A DNA stretch of 60,534 bases, from positions 1 through 60,534 of the IMG/VR virus record IMGVR_UViG_3300048672_000522. One strand, 5' to 3'. This document shows, piece after piece, positions 52,160 through 60,413 of this stretch. The notes beneath the pieces are model-generated. The model did not search any database. It was not told where the DNA came from and was given only the letters and a program-made list of their open reading frames with translations. This DNA comes from a virus. Position 1 is the stretch's first letter. Each line of letters begins with the position of its first letter. The position numbers and the translations under genes are program-made.

Positions 52160-52408
52160 TCAGGCCAAGAATTCCAGAATCTTTTCCTTGGGTTGATTAC
52201 CATTCATAGTTCGGATGACTTGATCATTCTCATCTACGATCACCATAGTTGGAACTGAACGGACACCGAATTTCATGGCTCTATCAATCTGTGTGTCGAT
52301 GTCAACCTTCTCCATAGAATGAACAAGAGGGTGATCGACATCATTCAGTGTCATTTGCAATCCTTTGCAGGGCTGGCACCAAGCGGCGCTAATCTTAACT
52401 AGTTTCAT
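52160..52408 (-). CDS. Thioredoxin-like protein
   Basis: An 82-aa minimal thioredoxin. Active site WCQPC (about residues 10-14, after MKLVKISAA), cis-Pro segment VRSVPTMVIV and C-terminal helix PKEKILEFL are present. It probably reduces the NrdA C-terminal cysteines, like T4 NrdC. The start ATG 52408 has GGAG at good spacing. No TAG. Confidence 0.92.
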   Translation of the reverse strand: MKLVKISAAWCQPCKGLQMTLNDVDHPLVHSMEKVDIDTQIDRAMKFGVRSVPTMVIVDENDQVIRTMNGNQPKEKILEFLA

Positions 52409-52455
52409 ATTTGCTCCTTGAATCATTGGCAAGCTAATGCCGTTTATTGAAAATT

Positions 52456-52463
52456 TATAAATA
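52456..52463 (+). promoter_or_regulatory. T4-type late promoter TATAAATA before GIY-YIG gene 2
   Basis: Exact T4 late octamer on the plus strand, 3 nt before the hairpin leader and about 59 nt before the ATG, placing a start site at the hairpin base. Confidence 0.7.
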
Positions 52464-52466
52464 GGT

Positions 52467-52521
52467 GGTACTCGCGGAACGCCAATTCCCAGTACCTCTA
52501 ATCAACCCAACGAAAGGCCTT
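52467..52521 (+). promoter_or_regulatory. Conserved hairpin leader, copy 2
   Basis: GGTACT cgc GGAA cgccaa TTCC c AGTACC, followed by TCAACCCA and an AAAGG ribosome site. It differs from copy 1 mainly in the loop, while both outer and inner stems are kept. Confidence 0.8.
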
Positions 52522-53208
52522 ATGACCAGCTCAAACTTATTTTGTGTGTATTTGACTATATATCGCGGAAACAGACTTCCCCCTTTTTACATTGGATCAT
52601 CCAGTATTCAAAAAGTTAATGAAGGATACAGGGGTTAGGTATCATCAAAGAAATATAAACACATTTGGCGTTATGAACTTAAACACAATCCACAGAATTT
52701 TAAAACCGTCATAGTCTGTCATACAGACACTCGACAATCTGCATTAGAAAAAGAAGAAAAATTACATAGATTATTGAGTGTAGCTAAAAATGATCTTTAT
52801 ATCAATCAAGGAATTGCTAGCGCTAATGGAGCATTCGGTAGAATGTATCACAAAGAAAGAATGAAATATAACAATCCAATGTTTAATAAAGATATAGCTA
52901 AAAAAGTAGGTGCGCGATTAAAAATAGGCAGAAAGAATGGCGAATATAAATCTTCTTCTAATAAACCAGCGACATTAGAGAAAAGCAAAGAAAGGATGAA
53001 ATATAACAATCCAATGTTTAATAAAGAAACATTGAATAAGATGTTAAATTCTAGAAAACCAGAAGATTCTGGTAAAGGAATGATATGGGTCGCCAATATA
53101 CACACAAAACAACGAACTAGAATTCCACCAGATAAACTAGAATAGATGTCTCATCATGGATGGATTAAACTCTGGAATCGGAGACCGATTCCAGATTCTA
53201 TTTCTTAA
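52522..53208 (+). CDS. GIY-YIG homing endonuclease 2
   Basis: A 228-aa homing endonuclease. N-terminal domain: FCVYLTIYRGNRLPPFYIGS (VY...YIGSSS), SSKKYKHIWRYEL, and ALEKEEKLHRLLSVAKND. The C-terminal region has repeated NUMOD3-type DNA-binding segments, including the phrase ERMKYNNPMFNK twice. Two TAG codons; the second extends the protein by 20 resid. into a hairpin that overlaps the nrdA terminator. It sits between thioredoxin and nrdA on the opposite strand and probably targets one of the neighbouring genes in phages lacking it. Confidence 0.88.
53171..53195. terminator. Perfect 11-bp hairpin at end of nrdA
   Basis: TCTGGAATCGG and CCGATTCCAGA with a 3-nt loop, 10 nt after the nrdA stop on the minus strand. 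It is at the same time coding sequence of the end of the GIY-YIG gene on the plus strand. Confidence 0.7.
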
Positions 53209-54926
53209 CTACAGGCAACGCATTCTGTAATTTTAGATGCGGCAATACCAGACTTACTGTAAATGTAATACAACCCGCGAATACCCTCGTCCATGAAGGC
53301 AGCTTGATGTACTGCTGCAATTTTTTCTTCATCTTCCTCTGCTGAACAGAAGAGGTTAAGAGACTGCCACTGATCAACAAATTTACCCCTAGCGGATGCC
53401 AAACGAAGAATAGCCATTTGATCAATTTCGAATGCAGTCTTGAATACAGACTTCTCAAAGGTGTCGAGCCACTCAACGTGCTGAACAGAACCAAATGCTT
53501 CTGTGACCTGAGCGATATTCTGCTTAGTGTACACACCCTTCTTCTTCATCAACTTCAAAAGTGTTGGGTTGATTCTGTCAACTTCACCAGCAGCGGTGGA
53601 TTGAGTGAATGTCATAGCAGGATCTGGATTAATACCCTCAGAGATACCACCCATTAGCAAAGCAGTGGACTTGGTAGGAGCAATAGCAATCCTATGTGTG
53701 TTTCTGAGTCCGGAACCTTCACACCACTCAGGTTCACCAAGTTCGATAGCTAGATCACGAGAAGCGCGTAGAGATTCATCATGAATATGTTTTGCAATCT
53801 CCTGAGACAACATGTGTGCTTCCAGGCCCTCAAATGGCAGCATTCTCTCTTGAAGCAAAGTATGGAAACCACACTGGCCGAGACCTAGGGCACGACCTCT
53901 TACAGTAGCACGAACTGCAGATTCTAGTCCTTTGACATTATGTGCACGCTCGATAAACTCAGAAGCAACACAATCCAAGAAGATCGTCATCCAGAAGATA
54001 GCATCAGAATTTTTGATCAGATCCCATTTTACCATATTTGCCGAGGATAGTACACACGTAAAAGTATGTTCTTCACCTTTGTACATCCCTGCAAACAGAG
54101 TAATCTCGTCACATAGATTAGATGTCTTCACTGTGAGACCAAACTTCTTGTATGTCTCTGGGTTGTTACGGTTGATCTTGTCGATAAAGCAGAAGTATCC
54201 CTTGCCTGTGAGCATCTTTAACTTGAGTACTTTGCTGAATCTTCTAGATGCTTCAGCATCGCCGGACTTAAGATCTTCGATATACTTGTCTGTGATATTC
54301 CATCCGATATTTGCATCATCAGGTTCTGCAGCAACATAATCTGCAATCTCATCAAAGTCGCCATGATCAATAGGCAAGTATCCTGCCCATGCGCCACGCC
54401 GCGCAGTACCTTGTGCTACATTTCGCATGGTATGAATGCGATCCTTGAACACGGGAAGAACACCAGATGCCTTGCCACCAACAGAGATAGGTGTGCCACG
54501 TGGACGAATATCACCCAAATAAGAACTAGTACCAAACCCGTGTTTTGTGAGAAGTGCAGTCTCAGTCAGATCAGAATAGAAACCATAGATGCTATCTTCA
54601 ATAGTGCCGCCAGAACAACTCACTGGCATACCGCGATTGGTACCCATATTCGCCAGAACTGGCGTAGAAGGACTCATCAGACCTTCCCATAAGAGATTGA
54701 AGAACTTGGTTTCAGCCTGAGTTTCGTATTTAGTACCTTTAAGGTGTTTTGCAGCAGTTATTGCAATCCTCTCGAACTGTCCGCGGACACTTCTTCCACC
54801 CGTCTCATACTCATATTTTTCCTTGAACAACTGATACCCACCAGATGTATACCACTCAGGGACAAGACCTTCTTCTTGAAGACGCTTTCGTTCTTCAGAC
54901 AACTTTTCATAAATGCTAACCGACAT
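53205..54926 (-). CDS. nrdA: Ribonucleotide reductase large subunit NrdA
   Basis: A 573-aa class I large subunit that reduces ribonucleotides for phage DNA synthesis. It starts MSVSIYEKLSEERKRL and has no ATP-cone. Key elements: SPSTPVLANMGTNRGMPVSC with the first active-site Cys, KTSNLCDEI (Asn-x-Cys-x-Glu), FTCVLSSANM with the second Cys, and the C-terminal ECVACS redox pair. T4 NrdA is longer (754 aa); the compact type is found in cyanophages. No TAG in 573 codons. It starts 2 nt after the NrdB stop, with GGAAGG as ribosome site. Confidence 0.95.
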   Translation of the reverse strand: MSVSIYEKLSEERKRLQEEGLVPEWYTSGGYQLFKEKYEYETGGRSVRGQFERIAITAAKHLKGTKYETQAETKFFNLLWEGLMSPSTPVLANMGTNRGMPVSCSGGTIEDSIYGFYSDLTETALLTKHGFGTSSYLGDIRPRGTPISVGGKASGVLPVFKDRIHTMRNVAQGTARRGAWAGYLPIDHGDFDEIADYVAAEPDDANIGWNITDKYIEDLKSGDAEASRRFSKVLKLKMLTGKGYFCFIDKINRNNPETYKKFGLTVKTSNLCDEITLFAGMYKGEEHTFTCVLSSANMVKWDLIKNSDAIFWMTIFLDCVASEFIERAHNVKGLESAVRATVRGRALGLGQCGFHTLLQERMLPFEGLEAHMLSQEIAKHIHDESLRASRDLAIELGEPEWCEGSGLRNTHRIAIAPTKSTALLMGGISEGINPDPAMTFTQSTAAGEVDRINPTLLKLMKKKGVYTKQNIAQVTEAFGSVQHVEWLDTFEKSVFKTAFEIDQMAILRLASARGKFVDQWQSLNLFCSAEEDEEKIAAVHQAAFMDEGIRGLYYIYSKSGIAASKITECVACS

Positions 54927-54928
54927 AT

Positions 54929-55891
54929 TCAAACCTTCCAAACAAATTTAGACTCATCCCAATCTCTAGCATATTCCCTCTACATCCCCTAAAAGAAATC
55001 ATTGAACGTATAATCATTGATCGCTTTATAGAACCAATCAGAGATTGGATCATATGTCACATCAAACAAAGATTGGAAACCAAGTTGCTTGAAGCATTCA
55101 TTGATTCTTGCTTTGACAAAGTTCTTCAACTGTTTGGCTGTGATACCGTCCTGAGTACCTTTTTCAAAAACCATATCGATGATTTCATCTTCATGTTCGA
55201 AGATTTTAAGAGCAGCTGTTGTAATTTTACCCTTCAGTGATTCCCATTGTTCTGCATTCAGACCTGCATTCTTGGCCTTAACCTTGAAGGCATAAGCAGA
55301 AGCGAGTGCGTGGAGATTTTCATCACGTAGTGAGAAATTGATACCGCGAACGACATTCAGCAGTTTATTTTTACCCTGAGATTGGAAGTGTTTCAAGTAT
55401 GCGAAGGCAGAATAAAGAACGACACCTTCGACCATAGAGAAAGTAGCAAGAGCAGCGAGTTCATCTTCTTCAGAAATGATCTGTGCAATATGCTCCATAC
55501 GTTCTTTTAGTACGGGGTTGTCCAGATACTACATGTAGAAGTTTTCATCATCAAGATGCAACAATTGGTTGATCTTATTGTAGAACGGACCGTGAACGGC
55601 AAGTTCAAACATTGCAAAAGTAGAAGCCATCCGGTGCCATTCCACACCATCAAACATCTCCTTGAATCTACCACCCCACCATTCGTCTCCGGCATGAGTT
55701 TCATACAACTAGAATAATTTCAATGTAGTAATCACACCGTGCTTTTCCGCTGGGGTGAAATTTACCAACACATCCTGAATATCTTTTTCTACATTAACTT
55801 CTTCTGGTAACCAAAATATCTTGAGTTGTTTGTCCGTAAACTATTGTGGAACTGGATCCGTATCGATCGGGATTAAGTGTTTTGCTAGCAT
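54929..55891 (-). CDS. nrdB: Ribonucleotide reductase small subunit NrdB
   Basis: A 320-aa class I small subunit. Metal-ligand regions: FELAVHGPFYNKIN (first Glu/His pair), LATFSMVEGVVLYSAFAYLK (second Glu) and SLRDENLHALA (Glu-x-x-His). Five TAG codons: at VPQQF, LFQLYE, FYMQYL and two near the end (FFQGMQREY), which add 20 residues compared with the standard code. T4 NrdB has 388 residues. The C-terminus normally binds NrdA, so read-through probably matters for complex formation. Co-transcribed with nrdA. Confidence 0.93.
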
Positions 55892-55897
55892 TTTACC

Positions 55898-56293
55898 TCA
55901 ATGTAAGTAAGTTGGTTTTTGTTCGTCATAATTGTGTGTATCAATATCTTCCGTCATCAATTTAATAATCCCATTCCAATTAACATCTTCAATTTCATTC
56001 ATATCTTCATCATATACAGTCCCATATGCGCAAACATCGGCTATAAAGAAACCTGTGGAAGTTAACTTGCCAATGAATTCCGCAACTTCATATAATTCAT
56101 TGCAGACTGCACCCGTTCTGATAGTAAAACCAGCTTCTACTTTCTTTTCTGTATGATTCCTAATCATGAATCTGATTATAGGCACATAAAATGTATCAGT
56201 ATCCTATTCTACTTTAATACAATCAATTGCTAATAGATCGAATTGATCTTCGATCACCGGGAAACACGAGAAAAGTTTCTTATAATCAATCAT
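55898..56293 (-). CDS. Hypothetical protein (131 aa)
   Basis: A 131-aa protein between primase and nrdB: MIDYKKLFSCFPVIEDQFDL, one TAG codon, then IRFMIRNHTEKKVEAGFTIR, GKLTSTGFFIADVCAYG, and an acidic end. Alpha/beta composition, no membrane segment. I do not recognise it. It is separated from both neighbours by only a few bases. Confidence 0.72.
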
Positions 56294-56296
56294 GTC

Positions 56297-57313
56297 TTAG
56301 AATTTCTTCCTATGACTAATCTCTAGTTTGGCCTTCAATCCACTGGTCACATTTTGCATAATTATTTCCATCACTTTCTGTTTAGACAAATTACCTTTGA
56401 CAACACAATCATTTATATCTTTCCACGGAACAGATTCGGGCATCAACGATACTCTGAACCCATCATTAATAATCCTCTCCAATGATTGATACACCTGCTT
56501 ATTTCTTTTCCAATCAGAATCTGGTATTACTATAATCTTTTCTCTATTTTGTTCGAGAAATGGAAGACTAAAATCACCACCGTTTACTGCTATGCAATTA
56601 TCAAGGAACAGAGAATCAATCTGACCTTCAACAGCCAGAATATCTCTGTTCATATCCAACTTCCATAGACCGTAAATTTTTGGTCTAGCTTTGTCTACCA
56701 TCACAGTAACATATTTTGGCTGTTCTGCTCCGAAGGAACGACCTGAATAGCAAATAACAGATCCATCTGAATCATAAAAAGGAAATACTAATCTCGGATG
56801 GGGACTATTTAACTTCTCAAAAACTTCATCATACTTCGCTGCAAATTTATAGAAGTTCTTGGCGATGCTAATGTCCGGCCATGACTCTTTTGGAATCTTG
56901 CGGGACATCACATATTGTATCACAGAACTGGTTTCTGGTAGCTTTGTTAGAGGAATCAAGTCTTGATCTAGTTCTACATGCTTTGGCTGCGGTTTCACTA
57001 TGGAGGTGAACAGCGGCTTGGTTGTAGCAAGCCCTCCTCTAGAGTCCTTAAACTTCTCCATCCTGTACTCTTGATACAAGTTTGGGTCTTCTTGCTTTAA
57101 GAAATTGCCGAACGAGCTTGAAGCCGAACAGTGGTAGCAATGAAACATCATACCATCATCCGTCTGGTAGAAGTTCCCTCTAGCTTGAACTCTGCTTTTG
57201 CCGAAGTCCTCGCATGAATGAGAGAAAGCATAGACATTCCCTCTCTTCTGCTTGAAGTTAGGAAGTCGGCCGCCTAGTAGTTTGGTGTATTTTAGGTCAA
57301 TGTAGTAACTCAT
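56297..57313 (-). CDS. gp61: DNA primase, T4 gp61-like
   Basis: A 338-aa primase (T4 gp61 has 342) that makes RNA primers for lagging-strand synthesis together with the gp41 helicase. An N-terminal zinc-binding region contains SHSCEDFGKSRVQARGNF and FHCYHCSASS; the TOPRIM part has LVFPFYDSDGSVICYSGRSF, DILAVEGQIDSLFLDN and KIIVIPDSDWKRNK. The start is ATG 57313 (MSYYIDLKYTKLLGG). No TAG codon, as in NrdA and gp33. Confidence 0.95.
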   Translation of the reverse strand: MSYYIDLKYTKLLGGRLPNFKQKRGNVYAFSHSCEDFGKSRVQARGNFYQTDDGMMFHCYHCSASSSFGNFLKQEDPNLYQEYRMEKFKDSRGGLATTKPLFTSIVKPQPKHVELDQDLIPLTKLPETSSVIQYVMSRKIPKESWPDISIAKNFYKFAAKYDEVFEKLNSPHPRLVFPFYDSDGSVICYSGRSFGAEQPKYVTVMVDKARPKIYGLWKLDMNRDILAVEGQIDSLFLDNCIAVNGGDFSLPFLEQNREKIIVIPDSDWKRNKQVYQSLERIINDGFRVSLMPESVPWKDINDCVVKGNLSKQKVMEIIMQNVTSGLKAKLEISHRKKF

Positions 57314-57494
57314 ATTGAGTACTATATCATAAAAACGAGGGAGAAACGAGAGACTTAAGAAAACTGTGTTTTCTATCAAAAAGGTAAGGGATACCCCTTA
57401 GACGTAAAAAACGATCAAAAAAGTGTATATAGATCAATCACTTAGCTGTGTGTTTTTACAGTTCTAAACAATTTTCTAAGGAATTTTGACAGTG
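57314..57494. other. Upstream region of primase gene
   Basis: This AT-rich gap before the primase has no credible gene. On the minus strand it holds a small hairpin AAGGG/CCCTT with loop GTAT at 57386-57399, poly-T/poly-A patches and TATAGT at 57323-57328, which may be a weak -10 element of the primase promoter. Confidence 0.4.
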
Positions 57495-57602
57495 GAGAAA
57501 AACTTTTTACTAAGAGGGGTTTACAGTGGATTCGTTCAATATACAATCATATTAAAAGGATAATCCAGATGCCTCCCCCGTTCGTTGGTAATGGAACTAT
57601 CT
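57495..57602. repeat. Duplicated intergenic element, copy 2
   Basis: Matches 16164-16272 in three blocks. It starts with the conserved GAGAAAAACTTTTT block, followed by CTAAGAGGGGTTTACA, then AATATACAATCATATTAAAA and, after a variable patch, CCCCCGTTCGTTGGTAATGG. It ends at the stop codon of the o-spanin gene, just as copy 1 ends near the gp13 stop. Confidence 0.8.
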
Positions 57603-57739
57603 TAGTTCAGTGTCTTTAACTTCACGGGATCTTGCATCAGATCGGTAGGCGGCATTGGAAACTTTTGTTTCTCAACGATTGGAGTTGTGCAGCAACCTGC
57701 CAGCATGAGAACACATAACGATGCTAGAATGAATTTCAT
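57602..57739 (-). CDS. Outer-membrane spanin lipoprotein (o-spanin)
   Basis: A 45-aa lipoprotein: signal MKFILASLCVLMLAGCC with lipobox LAGC and a mature peptide of about 30 residues (TTPIVEKQKFPMPPTDLM...). Such Rz1/PseT.2-like lipoproteins pair with an inner-membrane spanin to fuse the membranes at lysis, so a host with an outer membrane is likely. It overlaps the i-spanin gene by four bases (ATGA). Confidence 0.83.
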   Translation of the reverse strand: MKFILASLCVLMLAGCCTTPIVEKQKFPMPPTDLMQDPVKLKTLN

Positions 57740-58302
57740 TTCTTTTCGTTCCATAATTTTTCTTGTCTGCGAACCCACTCTTGAAGAGACTTGAGTTGTT
57801 GAGCAGTTCTCTGGCAGGTAGAATAATTCTCCTTGACAACTGAACCGACTTGACTGAGTTTAACTTCGGATGGAGAAGAATCTGTTTCCTCCGGCTTGAT
57901 AAGAACTTGATTCACAACTGAGTCATGCAATCTCACAAAACCGTTGTTAATAGTACAAGCAGAATCATCCTTCACGGTAACAAATTCAGTCACTACTTGC
58001 TGTTCGATTCTATCTATATATCTGATCTCAGGATAGAACTCCGTCAGAATCTGTGTATTTATATCAGCGGATTGTGCTTGAAGAGAAGCAATTTCTAATC
58101 TAGCTTCAGCCATCTTAATTTCCCAATCAAGTCTTTCCTATTCCTTACCTTTAAAGAATAATCCTAGACTAATTAGCAATACACCCACGAATTGACCTAT
58201 TATCTTGTACTGACCAATTGGAAGAATATAGGAGGCAAGGAATAGTACAGAACCTATAATCAATATAGAAAAACTGTACTAGATAATAAAAGATTCAATC
58301 AT
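57736..58302 (-). CDS. Inner-membrane spanin (i-spanin)
   Basis: A 188-aa protein. Two hydrophobic segments (SFSILIIGSVLFLASYILPI and IIGQFVGVLLISLGLFF, residues about 9-28 and 33-50) lead into a long charged coiled-coil (LDWEIKMAEARLEIASLQAQ...), and a C-terminal QSLKSLQEW-type helix. Two TAG codons near the N-terminus; without them the membrane part is lost. The neighbouring lipoprotein gene completes the pair. The usual i-spanin has one membrane segment, so the second is a little unusual. Confidence 0.77.
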
Positions 58303-59057
58303 CAGATATCCATTACTTCAATTTCATCATAAATTGTATGAACTGATTCGGCCAATTGCTTTGGCTTACGTTTGATATTAGCCCAATTACCAGAACCTTT
58401 TCTGGAATATCTAATACCTTTCATCGTCCCTTTTGAATCCTTCAGAACAATAATTCCGGTTGGATTCTTCTTTGCAAAATCATATATCTCTTTGTGGCTG
58501 GTGTCTTCTAAATTAAGATATTGATTCCATCTACGGTATTTAGCCTTGCCTTTGCTGAATTTTCCAAATGTGTCATCGTCCACTTGAAATTCAGCAAATC
58601 TTCTTACGATCTTAGATTTCTTGACTGGAGCATCGGTGGAAACTCCAGCTCCTGCTGAGTTTGCTGCAGCATCTTCTGAAAGTGCTTCGAATGCATCTTC
58701 TACCAAATCTCGTTCTTCAAATGGTAGATTCCAGACTCTGTCAAAATTCTCATGGAAGTGCTTTAGTGCTTGATCTTCTGAGTGCTGGGATTCCATCTAT
58801 TCTCTTACCAACAGATACGCTGCTGCGAGAGATCCGACTCTAGTTTTGCCACCTGGGACTAGTGCGAAAACCTTCTTGATATTCCATACCAGGCGATGCA
58901 ACATACTAGTAGAATTTTTCTCATCTGCAGTTTCTGCATCTTTTAATTTGCTGCCATTAGCATCAATGAGACCAAATTTAAATGCATCAGTCTTTTCAAA
59001 TGGGACCGTCAGCAAGTAAATGATGCGAAGGGCTATGAGATTATCTACAATGCGCAC
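58302..59057 (-). CDS. Conserved phage protein (251 aa)
   Basis: A 251-aa protein starting with GTG (59057) after GGGAG. The N-terminal RIIYLLTVPFEKTDAFKFGL, then DANGSKLKDAETADEKNSTSM, LHRLVWNIKKVFALVPGGKT is a conserved phage pattern of unknown role (FKxGxIDxxGxxLK...LHRxVxNxKR...VPGGK). One TAG codon joins it to a basic C-terminal part (KIVRRFAEFQVDDDTFGKFS, WANIKRKPK). It is probably an early or assembly protein; not a known enzyme. Confidence 0.78.
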
Positions 59058-59060
59058 TTA

Positions 59061-59426
59061 TTACTCCCAGAGAGTTGTTTTGTTATCACCTAGATATTTC
59101 TTAGCAAGACCTAGTGAAATTAATTGTTTGTTAATTGATGGTGCATCTAAATCTAGATTGATATCAGCCAACCATCTTCCATATTTATCGGTCTTCGTCG
59201 ATAATATTGTAACTTGTTTATTCAGAATTTGATCTACTAAGAACTGCTTAGCCTAAGATGCAATTGATTTAATTTCAGAACTTTTCTAATTTAGTTCTGG
59301 TGTATCAATGCCATTTAATCTAAATCTTATTTTTGTCTGCACACTGAAACCTAGATCAACAATAGCATCGACTGTGTCACCATCTATTATCTTAGTAATT
59401 GTAGCAGTGTAGATATAATTGATCAT
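59061..59426 (-). CDS. Staphylococcal-nuclease-like endonuclease
   Basis: A 121-aa thermonuclease-like protein. Motifs of the SNase fold: KIIDGDTVDAIVDLGF, RFRLNGIDTPEL, KTDKYGRWLADINLD and LGLAKKYLG. Asp, Arg and Glu of the calcium-dependent active site can be seen in the DGDT, R-x-x-G-x-D-T-P-E and KYGR motifs. Two TAG codons, both in the helix after the DTPE motif. Likely degrades host or unpackaged DNA. It starts with ATG inside the end of the preceding gene (ATGA) and stops 3 nt before the following GTG. Confidence 0.9.
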
Positions 59427-59797
59427 AGTTTTCTTAATTTTTCGATAATGACTTCATCGAGTTTTATATCTGTTATAGGAGTTTTTCCAGAAATCAGATA
59501 ATTTGGAGATAATCTGTTGAGAAATATAAGATATGGGATCAATGTTCCCCATTGATGGCTTTCTATCTTATAAAACACCATATCCAATGTGGAATTTCCA
59601 AATATATTAAAACAAATAACTAGATGGTTCAGAACTAGACGTTCATTGCTAGCTCCTGAACCATCAAGATACTTATTGAATATCTTTTTAATGTGAGAAA
59701 ACCTATCGAGATCCTATTTGAACTCATCCACAGATATACACTGTGGATTATCATATGAGTGCAAAGCAAGTTGGAGAAAGGTTTTCTCATTCATCAT
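59423..59797 (-). CDS. Conserved phage protein (124 aa)
   Basis: A 124-aa helical protein with one TAG codon. ASNERLVLNHLVICFNIFG, then DMVFYKIESHQWGTLIPYLI and NRLSPNYL are typical of a small protein family present next to head genes in many T4-like and other tailed phages; its function is unknown to me. Two adjacent ATGs (59797, 59794) are possible starts. Confidence 0.78.
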
Positions 59798-59810
59798 ATA
59801 GCAATCAGAA

Positions 59811-60383
59811 TCAAGCTACTGTCAGTTCAGCACCCTTAGATGTGACTTGAGCAGTGCTAGCGGCATTGGTAATTACACAGCGATACTTGACACCATTCAG
59901 ACCGGTAGAATTAGAGATATTCAGTGTAGCAGTAGTTGCTGTAGAATACACCCCACCATTAGCAATGTTTGCATATGCTGCAGCACCAGTCTTTTGTTGC
60001 CACTGATACGTAGCACCAGCAGGCACAGAAACGACCACACCGAATGTTGCCGCGGCAGGAGCTGTCACACTTGCTGCACTTGGTTGTGTGGTAATAGCAA
60101 ACTCGACATCAGCAACCACCAAGTCATCTGTAGCATCACCAGACTTAGAATTGAGAGCTGTAGCATTAGCAAGAGCAACCAAGCACTCCATAAACGTGCG
60201 CTGATTGCCACCAGCTTCATCTTTAGTCTTGATCAGGTACCAGCCTGGACCTTTGATACCTTTTGCCTTGTTAGAAGCCAGTGCTGCTTCTTCAGAAGAG
60301 ACGAAGAATGCCTTTGCTGCATCTTCAGCAGATAACCACTTTGGTTTAGAGATTTCTGCATCTGTTACGCCGAATAGTGCCAT
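59811..60383 (-). CDS. Head decoration protein with Ig-like domain
   Basis: A 190-aa protein, MALFGVTDAEISKPKWLS then AEDAAKAFFVSSEEAALASN and GWYLIKTKDEAGGNQRTFME. The C-terminal half (about residues 95-190) is an Ig-like domain: TYQWQQKTGAAAYANI, TATLNISNSTGLNGVKYRCV and a final STAQVTSKGAELTVA. Ig domains decorate phage capsids (Hoc-like) and other virion parts. No TAG. The combination of a structural start and an Ig end suggests a capsid or head-fibre protein. Confidence 0.8.
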   Translation of the reverse strand: MALFGVTDAEISKPKWLSAEDAAKAFFVSSEEAALASNKAKGIKGPGWYLIKTKDEAGGNQRTFMECLVALANATALNSKSGDATDDLVVADVEFAITTQPSAASVTAPAAATFGVVVSVPAGATYQWQQKTGAAAYANIANGGVYSTATTATLNISNSTGLNGVKYRCVITNAASTAQVTSKGAELTVA

Positions 60384-60413
60384 TTTGTTTTCCTTTCAGT
60401 CCGTATTGAACTA

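Noticed and set aside
58056-58063. TATAAATA on the minus strand inside the i-spanin gene
   Set aside because: Exact octamer, but within coding sequence and more than 300 nt from the next start codon; could be chance.
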